A stretch of DNA of 64,000 nucleotides from Methanoculleus formosensis (GTDB lineage Archaea > Halobacteriota > Methanomicrobia > Methanomicrobiales > Methanoculleaceae): contig NZ_VHLL01000003.1 of the NCBI RefSeq assembly GCF_025384765.1, positions 186,001 through 250,000 of the forward strand, written 5' to 3'. The position numbers were made by a program, and so were the translations under genes. Below are positions 9,428 to 16,869 of the stretch, piece by piece (position 1 is the first letter of the stretch; each line of letters begins with the position of its first letter). A model generated the notes under the pieces. The model made no database searches. It saw nothing but the letters and a program-made list of their open reading frames with translations, and had not been told where the DNA came from.

Positions 9428-10585
9428 TTATCTCCACATCTTTACCGCGAGGACGATCGCGCCCGCCGGGGTGATCTTCCTCGCGGCATCGAGCCCCTCC
9501 TCAAGCGTCGCCGCGGGATACCCCTCCCCGACGTAGACCGTCGCGGTCGGCCTGACGGTCGATACCGTCCGCAGGATCTCGTTCCTGGAGAACCCCTCGC
9601 AGACCGCCCGCGCCTCTTCGCCGATGACGAGGGTCAGGGCGCCGTCGCCTGAGAGTTCCCTCGCGTAGCGGGCGGCTTCAACGGTGGTCATCATGTTCGT
9701 TCCGCTGTTTGCGTTGTCGACGATCAGGATATCCCCCTCCCGCCGTGCCGCCATCCGGCCGGGGAGGGCGGCAAACCCCCCAAGAGGGGATGGGTCGACC
9801 CCGAGGATGCAGGCGGTCGCGGCCGCGAGCGCGAGCGGTGTCCGGTAGCCCGGAAGGGCGTAGAGCGGGTTTTCAAACGACCCGCGGATCCCGTTCCCGG
9901 AGTAGCGGCAGACCGCCCCCTCGGAGGATACCATACTCCCGGCCGCGACCGCTCCCGGGAGATCGAGCCCCGGCGGGAGCACGACCGTCCGTGCCCGGGA
10001 AAGCAGCCGGCATTTCTCCGTGATCGCGTTCTTCTTCCCCGCCGCGACCGGATAGTCCTCCGATGATGCCAGCACCGCCACGTCCCCGGCGGCGGTGACC
10101 CCAAGCGACTCCTCGGCGACCAGCCAGCCCCCGATCCGTTCCGCCTCGCGGACTGCCGGGATAAGGGAGGCGGGCGTGATGCTCTTCCTCCAGAGCCGCT
10201 CCCGTTCCGGGTAACGGTAGGTCCCGGTCGAGGTGTGCAGGATGCCCGGGCCCGGCAGCAGCGCCGCGAGGGCGTGGGCGGTTGTGGTCTTCCCCCGCGC
10301 CCCGGTGATCTCGATGAAGGGGTGCGGGAGCCGGCCGTCGCCGAGAACCCATTTCACCATCTCGTGATGCGAGACTGCGGGGCCGTGGCATCGCAGGAGC
10401 GGGTGATCGGGATCGAGGTGGACCGGTGCGGTGACCAGGTCGTAGGTCCGGGCGAGCGCCTCCTCGACCGTGATGCCGGTCTGCCCCCGGTAGACGTCCA
10501 CCTCGTCCACCTGGTGGCCGGCATCCCGGAGTGCTCCGGCGAGGTCCGCCCCGCCGTGGATGGTATCCAGCACCAGGATTCGCAT
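9428..10585 (-). CDS. cfbE: Coenzyme F430 synthetase (Mur-ligase family)
   Basis: A 385-residue MurD/MurF-like ligase with the ATP-binding motif GARGKTTT at 95-102. The N-terminal domain begins MRILVLDTIHGGADLAG, as typical for CfbE. A family-type segment IVDNANSGTNMMTTVEA follows later. It closes the last carbocyclic ring of F430 by ATP-dependent activation of the propionate group. It begins five bases after cfbA and is followed three bases later by cfbD. Because the gene sits among cfbA, cfbD and cfbB, I prefer this over a peptidoglycan-type ligase. Confidence 0.92.
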   Translation of the reverse strand: MRILVLDTIHGGADLAGALRDAGHQVDEVDVYRGQTGITVEEALARTYDLVTAPVHLDPDHPLLRCHGPAVSHHEMVKWVLGDGRLPHPFIEITGARGKTTTAHALAALLPGPGILHTSTGTYRYPERERLWRKSITPASLIPAVREAERIGGWLVAEESLGVTAAGDVAVLASSEDYPVAAGKKNAITEKCRLLSRARTVVLPPGLDLPGAVAAGSMVSSEGAVCRYSGNGIRGSFENPLYALPGYRTPLALAAATACILGVDPSPLGGFAALPGRMAARREGDILIVDNANSGTNMMTTVEAARYARELSGDGALTLVIGEEARAVCEGFSRNEILRTVSTVRPTATVYVGEGYPAATLEEGLDAARKITPAGAIVLAVKMWR

Positions 10586-10590
10586 GCTCT

Positions 10591-10998
10591 TCAGGGTTTC
10601 AGTTCGGCGATCGCATCGGACGCATTCTTCAGCATCAGTTCGGCGAGAAGCGGGTCGCTGCCGATGGGGTTTGCGTAGACGAGCGGCACCGTCTTCCCGT
10701 TCAGCTGGAACTCGCCCTTCCGCTCCCCTTTCGGGAGGCCGATGATCTCGGGGATGTCCTGTTCGATGTGGACGCCTCTTGCGAGGAAGAGCGGGACGAC
10801 GACCAGCATATCGATATCCTCGCTCCGGAACGCCTCGAGCTGCTCCCCAACCGTCGGGGTGTTGAGGCTCATGAACCCGGGTTTGACGATGTAGCCGTCT
10901 GACTTCTCGGCGATGAACTTCGCGGTGGTCTCGATCAGTTCCTTATTGTAGGGGAGCTTGCTCCCGTGTCCGACCAGTAACATGCCTTTCATAGTCAT
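10591..10998 (-). CDS. cfbA: Sirohydrochlorin nickelochelatase
   Basis: A 135-residue small CbiX-type (CbiXS) chelatase, half the length of bacterial chelatases, which in archaea act as homodimers. Metal-binding histidines are seen at H11 (VGHGSKLPYN) and H77 (ARGVHIEQDI). It inserts Ni2+ into sirohydrochlorin, the first committed step of F430 synthesis, and members may also insert cobalt. It is the first gene of the operon. The start could be ATG 10998, 10992 or 10983. I use 10998 because a TATA-like element lies about 25 bases upstream, which suggests a leaderless transcript. Confidence 0.93.
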   Translation of the reverse strand: MTMKGMLLVGHGSKLPYNKELIETTAKFIAEKSDGYIVKPGFMSLNTPTVGEQLEAFRSEDIDMLVVVPLFLARGVHIEQDIPEIIGLPKGERKGEFQLNGKTVPLVYANPIGSDPLLAELMLKNASDAIAELKP

Positions 10999-11017
10999 AT
11001 GTTACAAGGTAATACGA

Positions 11018-11031
11018 TACGATATTAAAAT
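11018..11031 (-). promoter_or_regulatory. TATA-like promoter of the cfb operon
   Basis: On the minus strand the sequence reads TTTTAATATCG. It lies about 25 bases before the cfbA ATG at 10998, the spacing expected if transcription starts at or very near the start codon. Confidence 0.5.
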
Positions 11032-11285
11032 AATTACCGATTGGTTCTAAGGGCCCCGGTTCAAGATCCATCCGGCGGCTGACTTCAGGCAGGGGATCGC
11101 CCACTGCATCGACCGGCTCTTCACGCACCGGCGGCTCGTGCAGAGCAGGTTTAATACTCCATCCGCCGATGCCTTCCACTGAGTAAACGCCGATACGGAT
11201 ACTGTCCACCCGATCGATGCCGTCTCGGAAGACCGGCCCCGACCCGACACAAATATCCTCTCACACCGCCAACTGATGGAGAAGT

Positions 11286-12425
11286 ATGATGGAAGCATAT
11301 GATCGTTTTGAGCTCCTCATAAACGATCGGATCGTGAAAACACCGGTGGCGATCGCATCCATGGCCGGGATCGTGGATGCGGCGTACGTCCTCGAGCGGG
11401 CGGATCACGTCGGGGCGGCTTTCATCGGAGGCTACTCCATCGACGCTGCCACCATCGAGGCAAGCCGGCGGATGGCCGGGGAGGGCCGAAAAGAGTTCTT
11501 ATACGACGACCCGCTCGAAGCGCTCGGCCGCGAGATCGACGCCCTGAAACAGAGCGACGTCGTTACGGGTCTCAACCTCCGCGGGAGCACGCCCGCCTCC
11601 TACGCCGGGGTCGCCCGGGCGTTCGAGGACGCGGTGGTCTACGAGATCGACGCCCACTGCCGGCAGCCGGCGATGATCGAGGCCGGGTGCGGCGAATATC
11701 TTCTCCAGCACCCGGGGAGACTCGTTGAGATCGTCGGGGCGCTGAAGGCCGAGGACGTGACCGTCTCGGTGAAGATCCGGGCGGGTGTCGCCGCCGACGA
11801 CGCCGCTCTCGCCCGCACCGTCTGGAAGGCGGGAGCGGATATCCTCCACGTCGACCTGATGGACTTCGGGCACAACAAAGTCCGCCAGATCAGGAACGCC
11901 TCCCCCCTGACGCTGATCGCGAACAACTCCATCACCACCTTCGATAAAGCAATGGACGCCTTCTCCCACGGGGCCGACCTCGTCTCGCTCGCCCGGAAGT
12001 CCGACCCCTGGACGCTTGCCGGACTCGATGCCGCTATCACCCGGTCGGCCGAGGAGGGGGGCTGGTACAATGCCCCGAAACAGCTCTGCCGCGGCGGCGA
12101 TATCAGGGCGCTCGCTTTCTGCTGCATGCCGGTGAAGGCCTGTCCGCTCCTCCCGGCCCTCGAGAGGGTCGGGCTCTCTCGCGACGACTACCTGAAGTTC
12201 AAGCAGGAGGCGGCGAAGGAGACCCCGCTCGAAGACGGGAAGAGCACCTGCTTCGGGAGCCTCGCCTGGTGCTGCAAGATCAGTTCACCCTGCATGTTCC
12301 GCAACATGACGCTTGAGAAGAAGGGCCTCTCTGCGCGCGAGTACATGCGGTGCAAGCACCACCTCGCGGAAAAGATCATACACAGGATATTCGATGAAGA
12401 AGAGCCCGTCGATGAATCGAGCTGA
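11286..12425 (+). CDS. Methanogenesis marker protein 9 (TIM-barrel with Cys-rich C-terminus)
   Basis: A 379-residue protein. Residues about 15-265 form a dihydroorotate-dehydrogenase/tRNA-dihydrouridine-synthase-like TIM barrel, with segments such as VSVKIRAGV and GADILHVDLMDFGHNKVRQI. From about 275 there is a cysteine-rich domain with CCMPVKACP, SLAWCCKISSPC and YMRCKHH, probably binding an Fe-S cluster or zinc. This C-terminal domain defines methanogenesis marker 9, a family restricted to methanogens and of unknown reaction. It overlaps the CitG-like gene downstream. AAATATCC near 11250 may be the TATA element. A role in a methanogen-specific cofactor pathway is inferred. Confidence 0.85.
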   Translation: MMEAYDRFELLINDRIVKTPVAIASMAGIVDAAYVLERADHVGAAFIGGYSIDAATIEASRRMAGEGRKEFLYDDPLEALGREIDALKQSDVVTGLNLRGSTPASYAGVARAFEDAVVYEIDAHCRQPAMIEAGCGEYLLQHPGRLVEIVGALKAEDVTVSVKIRAGVAADDAALARTVWKAGADILHVDLMDFGHNKVRQIRNASPLTLIANNSITTFDKAMDAFSHGADLVSLARKSDPWTLAGLDAAITRSAEEGGWYNAPKQLCRGGDIRALAFCCMPVKACPLLPALERVGLSRDDYLKFKQEAAKETPLEDGKSTCFGSLAWCCKISSPCMFRNMTLEKKGLSAREYMRCKHHLAEKIIHRIFDEEEPVDESS

Positions 12426-13218
12426 ACGTGCGCAGATGGCGATGATGCTCGAGGTCTCCGCCTACCCGAAACCCGGGAACGTGGACAGGTGCCACGACTA
12501 TTCGGACACCCATCTCGAGCACTTCCTCGCTTCGACGATCCTCGCCCGCCCGGTCTTTGATAAGGCCGAGAAGACCGGCGGCAGGGTCGGAAGCCTCATC
12601 CGGGAGGCAGTCAGCGCGACGAACGGGCATTCCGGGGGGAATACCCATTTCGGGGCGTTCATCCTCCTCATCCCTTTCGTCCTCGGGGGCGATATCGAGG
12701 GGGCGCGAGCAGTCATCGCCGCAACCGACGTCGAGGACGCGGTCGAGTTCTACGCGGCGTTCGGCCTCACGAGCGTCCGGATGGCGGAGAGCGACGACCT
12801 GGACGTGAACGATCCGGCCTCGGTCGCCGCCATCCGGGAGCGGGGGATGACCCTTGCCGATCTCATGGCCTACTCAGCGCCCCGGGATATGGTCGCCCGG
12901 GAGTGGACGAACGGGTTCGCCCTGACCCGGCGGTGCGCCGACCTGCTCCACGCGCACGGGTGCGGCAGGGAGTCGATCGTTGCGGCGTTCCTCGATCTCC
13001 TCGCGACTGAGCCGGACACCTTCATCGCGAAGAAGCACGGGGAGGCCATGGCGGAGAAGACGATGCGGGCCGCGGCGGAGGTGCTCGACGGGAAGCGGGA
13101 TCTCGCCGCATTCGATGCGGAGTGTGTCGCAGCCGGGATCAACCCGGGATCGATCGCCGACATCACCATCGCCGGGATATACGTGGCGCTCGGGGAGGGG
13201 TGGCAATGGGACTGCTGA
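12394..13218 (+). CDS. Triphosphoribosyl-dephospho-CoA synthase (CitG/MdcB)-like protein
   Basis: A 274-residue protein of the CitG family, recognised by LEVSAYPKPGNVDR, by GGNTHFGAFILLIPF, and by the long helical remainder. Bacterial CitG joins ATP and dephospho-CoA to make the prosthetic-group precursor of citrate lyase. No citrate or malonate lyase genes are present here, so the archaeal protein probably acts on another nucleotide or cofactor. I chose ATG 12394; ATG 12412 is equally possible. It overlaps the marker 9 gene at its start and the DUF447 gene at its end, so the three are one operon. Confidence 0.85.
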   Translation: MKKSPSMNRAERAQMAMMLEVSAYPKPGNVDRCHDYSDTHLEHFLASTILARPVFDKAEKTGGRVGSLIREAVSATNGHSGGNTHFGAFILLIPFVLGGDIEGARAVIAATDVEDAVEFYAAFGLTSVRMAESDDLDVNDPASVAAIRERGMTLADLMAYSAPRDMVAREWTNGFALTRRCADLLHAHGCGRESIVAAFLDLLATEPDTFIAKKHGEAMAEKTMRAAAEVLDGKRDLAAFDAECVAAGINPGSIADITIAGIYVALGEGWQWDC

Positions 13219-13775
13219 CCGAGGGGATCAACGAGGTGATCGCGACCACCGACCACAACGCCGCTCCGATGGGGATCATCAACCGGAACGGCTCGCTCCA
13301 CATGGTCCTCTTCCGGGGGAGTCACACCGCCCGGAACATCGCCCGCGACCGGTGGGTGGTGGCGAACTTCGTCTTCGATCCGGTGATCTACGTCAGAACC
13401 GCATTCGACGACCTCCCACTGGATGCGTTCGTCTCCGAGGAGATCGACGGGACGACCGTCTCCCGTCTCCGTGACGTGGAGGCCTGGGCCGCGTTTGCCG
13501 CCGACGTGGAGCGGTCGGGCGGCGAGGCGTTTGTCGCGCGGCTCAGCCCCTTGAAAGAGGAGGTGCTCGGTCTCCGGCTGCATCCGGTGAACCGGGGGTT
13601 TGCAAGCATCGTAGACGCGACGGTCCATGCCACCCGTTACGTCAAGAACCGCGATCCCTGGCTCGGGCAGCTTATCGAGCACCACAGCGCCCTTGTCAGG
13701 AAGTGCGGCGGCGCCCGGGAATGGGAGGCGCTCGAACTCCTCGAAGGGTATATCGCCGATCCGACCCGCGAGTGA
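13206..13775 (+). CDS. DUF447 family protein (flavin-reductase-like split barrel)
   Basis: A 189-residue protein that starts at ATG 13206 after GGGGAGGGGTGGCA and overlaps the CitG-like gene by 13 bases. The N-terminal half (MGLLTEGINEVIATT, then NAAPMGIINRNG and RNIARDRWVVANFV) has the FMN-binding split-barrel look of DUF447. The C-terminal half is helical (HPVNRGFASIVDATVHATRY). The family is widespread in methanogens and its function is not settled. Position suggests that it acts with the marker 9 and CitG-like proteins. No membrane segment or signal peptide is seen. Confidence 0.85.
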   Translation: MGLLTEGINEVIATTDHNAAPMGIINRNGSLHMVLFRGSHTARNIARDRWVVANFVFDPVIYVRTAFDDLPLDAFVSEEIDGTTVSRLRDVEAWAAFAADVERSGGEAFVARLSPLKEEVLGLRLHPVNRGFASIVDATVHATRYVKNRDPWLGQLIEHHSALVRKCGGAREWEALELLEGYIADPTRE

Positions 13776-13891
13776 GAGGCGGGCCTCTTCCCCGGGAGTG
13801 TGTATCCTCACCGGGTTTCATATTTTGCAACATATAATAATATCTATATATGAGAGCCGACCACGAACCGCCCGCAGGGAGGTACCTGGTA

Positions 13892-14338
13892 ATGGCGAAG
13901 ATCTTTGATACGTTGCAGAACGATGGCAGGTTCGGCCGGCTGGTCGAGATCATCCAGACCCTCGGCGAGGAGAAGACGCTGCAGGGCGAAGGGCCGATGA
14001 CGTTTTTTGCTCCGGTCGACTCGGCGTGGGATGCGATCCCCGAACCGAACCAGTCGATGATCATGAACGACAGACAGATGCTCTCGCACCTGATCGACTT
14101 CTTCACGATCAGCAATCACAAGTGCACGCTTGAGGCGCTCCTCAAAAAGAACGTCGTGCAGACCGTCGAAGGAAACAACATCATGGTCAGGAAGACCGAC
14201 CGGGGTACGCAGGTGGACACGGCTGTCGTACTCGAGGGAGACATCGAGGCGGAGAACGGGATCATCCATGTCCTGGACAGCGTTCCTTTTGCGACGCTTG
14301 CAGAGGCCGAACAGGCCTACCTGTCGACGAACGTTTGA
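13892..14338 (+). CDS. Fasciclin-domain protein 1 (no signal peptide)
   Basis: A 148-residue single fasciclin (FAS1) domain. Typical features are the MTFFAPVDSAWDAIP (H1) box and, near the end, ENGIIHVLDSVPF. It starts at ATG 13892 after GGGAGGTACCTGGTA. It has no signal peptide or lipobox, although most FAS1 proteins are extracellular. It is the most divergent of four tandem paralogues (this one and those starting at 14491, 15015 and 15501). An AT-rich promoter stretch lies at 13827-13852. The role is unknown; FAS1 domains usually mediate adhesion. Confidence 0.88.
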   Translation: MAKIFDTLQNDGRFGRLVEIIQTLGEEKTLQGEGPMTFFAPVDSAWDAIPEPNQSMIMNDRQMLSHLIDFFTISNHKCTLEALLKKNVVQTVEGNNIMVRKTDRGTQVDTAVVLEGDIEAENGIIHVLDSVPFATLAEAEQAYLSTNV

Positions 14339-14343
14339 ACCCG

Positions 14344-14382
14344 GGCCGGAGAGCATCGTCCGGCCAAAAACCCTTCTTTTTC
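14344..14382 (+). terminator. Hairpin plus T-rich terminator
   Basis: A 7-bp inverted repeat, GGCCGGA (14344-14350) and TCCGGCC (14359-14365), is followed by a short A/C stretch and then a T-rich run. It sits six bases after the fasciclin 1 stop. Confidence 0.5.
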
Positions 14383-14455
14383 TTCCCGGCAAAAGACGGC
14401 GGCAGGATACAGCGCTCCTCTCACTGGATGCCCTCTAAACTTCTATATCCGTAAT

Positions 14456-14464
14456 TTTATATAT
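14456..14464 (+). promoter_or_regulatory. TATA box of fasciclin gene 2
   Basis: TTTATATAT lies about 27-35 bases upstream of ATG 14491. Comparable elements precede paralogues 3 and 4. Confidence 0.6.
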
Positions 14465-14490
14465 CTGGCAAAATAACCCGGGGGTTACCC

Positions 14491-14916
14491 ATGAAGAGTA
14501 TCATCGAGACAGCCCGGGAAGACGACCGGTTGAGCACCTCCGTAGCGATGCTGCAGGCCGGAGGGAAGGCGGAGATGCTCCAGGGAGGGGAGTATACCGC
14601 GTTGTTCCCAACGAACGAGGCATATTCCGATTTCTCCCGGGAGGCGATGGAGAGCATCACGGCCGATCGGGAGCGGCTTTCCGGTATGATCCTGTACCAT
14701 GTGATCCAGGGCAAGCTCACCACGCACGAACTCGCGCAGATGGAGGCGATCCGAACGCTGCAGGGCGACCACCTGGATCTCACGGGGCCTCCCGGAGCGA
14801 TACGGGTGAACGATGCCACCGTCATCCAGCCCGATGTCGAGTGCACGAACGGCATCTATCATGTCATCGACAGGGTGCTCCTGCCGCAGGTGGTCGAGGC
14901 GCGGGTGAAGCGATAG
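14491..14916 (+). CDS. Fasciclin-domain protein 2
   Basis: A 141-residue single FAS1 domain that begins MKSIIETAREDDRLS. Features are GEYTALFPTNEAYSDF, ILYHVIQGKLTTHEL, and ECTNGIYHVIDRVLLP near the end. It lacks a signal peptide. Paralogues 3 and 4 share the same first residues (MKSI) and the C-terminal CTNGI(C/Y)H motif, so this trio arose by duplication. It has its own TATA box at 14456-14464, so it is probably transcribed independently. A cytoplasmic location is inferred from the lack of a secretion signal. Confidence 0.9.
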   Translation: MKSIIETAREDDRLSTSVAMLQAGGKAEMLQGGEYTALFPTNEAYSDFSREAMESITADRERLSGMILYHVIQGKLTTHELAQMEAIRTLQGDHLDLTGPPGAIRVNDATVIQPDVECTNGIYHVIDRVLLPQVVEARVKR

Positions 14917-14970
14917 GTTCCCGGCGGTGTAGATCGGCCGGCTCACCGGGCCGTGCGGGGCTGCCCGTAG

Positions 14971-14980
14971 TTATATATAT
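14971..14980 (+). promoter_or_regulatory. TATA box of fasciclin gene 3
   Basis: TTATATATAT lies 35-44 bases upstream of ATG 15015. A GGGAG ribosome-binding site at 15001-15005 follows. Confidence 0.65.
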
Positions 14981-15014
14981 CGTGCCCCTCCATCTCCCGC
15001 GGGAGTTGGTTCGC

Positions 15015-15449
15015 ATGAAGAGTATCCTCGCGACCCTGCGTGACTCGGGATCGTTTGACGTCTTTCTTGACCTTGTACGGGCGGCCGGCATGGAGGAGCG
15101 GTTCGAGAGCGACGGGCCTTATACGCTCTTCGTCCCGGACGACGATGTCTTCCGCGAGATCCACCGGCCCGAACTCGAGGCCATCCTCCGGAACGCCGAC
15201 CGACTCGGCGATACCCTGAACTACCATACCGTCCCCGGTGTGCACTCCATGATCGATCTCCTCGGCATAGGGACGCTCCGATCGCTCCAGGGCGATGACC
15301 TGACCGTGGAGATTGTGCCGGAGGGGGTGCTGATCAACGGCGCGGCGGTCGTGGAGTCCGATGCGTGGTGCACGAACGGGATCTGCCACGCGGTCTCCGC
15401 GCTGCTCCTGCCGCCGCCCGTTGCAAGAACGGTCGCCGTACACGGGTAG
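15015..15449 (+). CDS. Fasciclin-domain protein 3
   Basis: A 144-residue single FAS1 domain. It starts at ATG 15015 (MKSILATLRDSGSFDVF), with GGGAG nine bases upstream and a TATA box at 14971. The H1 box is GPYTLFVPDDDVFREI, the central LNYHTVPG matches the family YH motif, and the end carries CTNGICHAVSALLLP. No signal peptide. It is closest in sequence to paralogue 4. Length is normal for one FAS1 repeat. Confidence 0.9.
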   Translation: MKSILATLRDSGSFDVFLDLVRAAGMEERFESDGPYTLFVPDDDVFREIHRPELEAILRNADRLGDTLNYHTVPGVHSMIDLLGIGTLRSLQGDDLTVEIVPEGVLINGAAVVESDAWCTNGICHAVSALLLPPPVARTVAVHG

Positions 15450-15455
15450 CCGGAA

Positions 15456-15465
15456 CATATAAATA
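15456..15465 (+). promoter_or_regulatory. TATA box of fasciclin gene 4
   Basis: CATATAAATA lies 36-45 bases upstream of ATG 15501, almost the same spacing as for gene 3. A purine-rich GGAGAGAG precedes the start codon. Confidence 0.65.
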
Positions 15466-15500
15466 ACCCGGCACGGTTAGGTGCGCGTGGAGAGAGCAAC

Positions 15501-15926
15501 ATGAAGAGTATCATCGAAACCCTGGAGGACTCCGAGAACCTCGCCGTTTTTCTCGATCTGGTCAGGATAGCAGGAATGGAACCGATGCTCCGCGAGCGGG
15601 GGCCATTCACGGTCTTCGTCCCGACGGACGAGGCGTTCTCACGGGTTCCGAAGGACCGGATGGATGAGATACGGCAGGATACGGACAAACTCTTCCTCAT
15701 CGTGAGTTACCATGTCGTGCCGGGACAGTTGACATCGGAGGATCTCCGGTCCATCGCCGCCGTACGGTCGAGCCTCGGGACGGATCTCGTCATACGGTCG
15801 TCCGACCGGGGGATCACCGTCAACAGTGTCCCGCTCGTCGAGACCGACGCGTTCTGCACGAACGGGATCTGCCACGCCATCGCCTCGGCGCTCGTCCCGC
15901 CGACACTGGAGATCGTTACCCCTTGA
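15501..15926 (+). CDS. Fasciclin-domain protein 4
   Basis: A 141-residue single FAS1 domain (MKSIIETLEDSENLAVFLD). It has the H1 box GPFTVFVPTDEAFSRVP, the central VSYHVVPGQLTSEDL and the C-terminal CTNGICHAIASALVPP. No signal peptide. It is the last of the tandem set and converges with the UV endonuclease gene, whose stop is at 15931. The conserved central YHxxPG and terminal motifs suggest that the fold is intact. Confidence 0.9.
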   Translation: MKSIIETLEDSENLAVFLDLVRIAGMEPMLRERGPFTVFVPTDEAFSRVPKDRMDEIRQDTDKLFLIVSYHVVPGQLTSEDLRSIAAVRSSLGTDLVIRSSDRGITVNSVPLVETDAFCTNGICHAIASALVPPTLEIVTP

Positions 15927-15930
15927 CCGG

Positions 15931-16836
15931 CTACCGCTCTCGCGGCAGGCGGAACCGCCCGTCCCGGCGGGCGATCCCGACGGCGGCAAGAGCGCTCTTC
16001 TCCTTATCCTTGATCTCAAGCATGATGTCCATATCCGCCGGTGCGGTCGCGGCGAGGAACCGCTCGAAGTCGGCAGCATCAAGGCTCTCCGCGTGCCGGC
16101 CCTTTCGTCCGCCGGGCATCGGGGTGCTGTAATCGACCATCGGGATGCCGTCGCGGGGCCGCCAGGTCGCGCCGGAGAGTTCGACCGCTTCGGCCACCCC
16201 GGCGCCGGAGGGATTGACCTGGTGGTGGAAGACGTCGAAGAGCACCGGGATGCCGGTCTCCTCGTGGATGCGGAGGCAGTCGGCCAGGGTGTAGCGCGAG
16301 TCGTCGTTCTCGACGACCAACCGGCGAATGATGCTCTCGTCGAGCCCGGAAGACACGCTTGTAAATCGTTTCATGGCGGACCCGGGGTCGCCGTAGACCC
16401 CGCCGACATGGATCTGGATCTTCGCGGTCTCATCGAGGTGCATGGCGTCGAGAAGAGCGGCGTGGTAACTGAGCTCAGCGATGCTCTTACCGACGATATC
16501 GGGGTCTTTCGCGTTGATGACGACGAACTGATCGGGATGCATTGAGATCCGCATATCGTTCTCGCGAACGAACCGGCCGATATCGCGAAACCTCTCCGCG
16601 AAGGTCTCCTGCCAGTCGGCGGTGCAGACCGGGTGCGATGCGAACGGCACGAGGCCGGAGCCGATCCGGAAGAAGAGGAGGCACTCTCTCTGGTTGAAGC
16701 GGAGGATCTCTCCAAGACACCTGAGGTTCTCCCGGACGGTCTCCTCCAGCCGTTCGCCGGAGTAGGAGGAGAGCCGGAACGTGCGGCCCGAGGAGCAGCC
16801 GATGCTCCGGTTGATGCACGGGTAGCCGATCTTCAT
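15931..16836 (-). CDS. uvsE: UV damage endonuclease (UvsE/UVDE)
   Basis: A 301-residue TIM-barrel endonuclease that nicks DNA 5' of UV photoproducts and some other lesions. Recognised by MKIGYPCINRSIGCSSGRTFRL at the start, MRISMHPDQFVVINA near 95-110, KIQIHVGGVYGDP, RRLVVENDDSRY and VLFDVFHHQVNPSG. These carry the His, Glu and Asp metal ligands of the family. Length is normal for the core enzyme. It is followed upstream on the same strand by a DNA glycosylase and a large nuclease-helicase, so this part of the window is rich in DNA-repair genes. Confidence 0.92.
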   Translation of the reverse strand: MKIGYPCINRSIGCSSGRTFRLSSYSGERLEETVRENLRCLGEILRFNQRECLLFFRIGSGLVPFASHPVCTADWQETFAERFRDIGRFVRENDMRISMHPDQFVVINAKDPDIVGKSIAELSYHAALLDAMHLDETAKIQIHVGGVYGDPGSAMKRFTSVSSGLDESIIRRLVVENDDSRYTLADCLRIHEETGIPVLFDVFHHQVNPSGAGVAEAVELSGATWRPRDGIPMVDYSTPMPGGRKGRHAESLDAADFERFLAATAPADMDIMLEIKDKEKSALAAVGIARRDGRFRLPRER

Positions 16837-16869
16837 TTCATCAAGGGTGGCGCCCGCCAGACTTCAACC

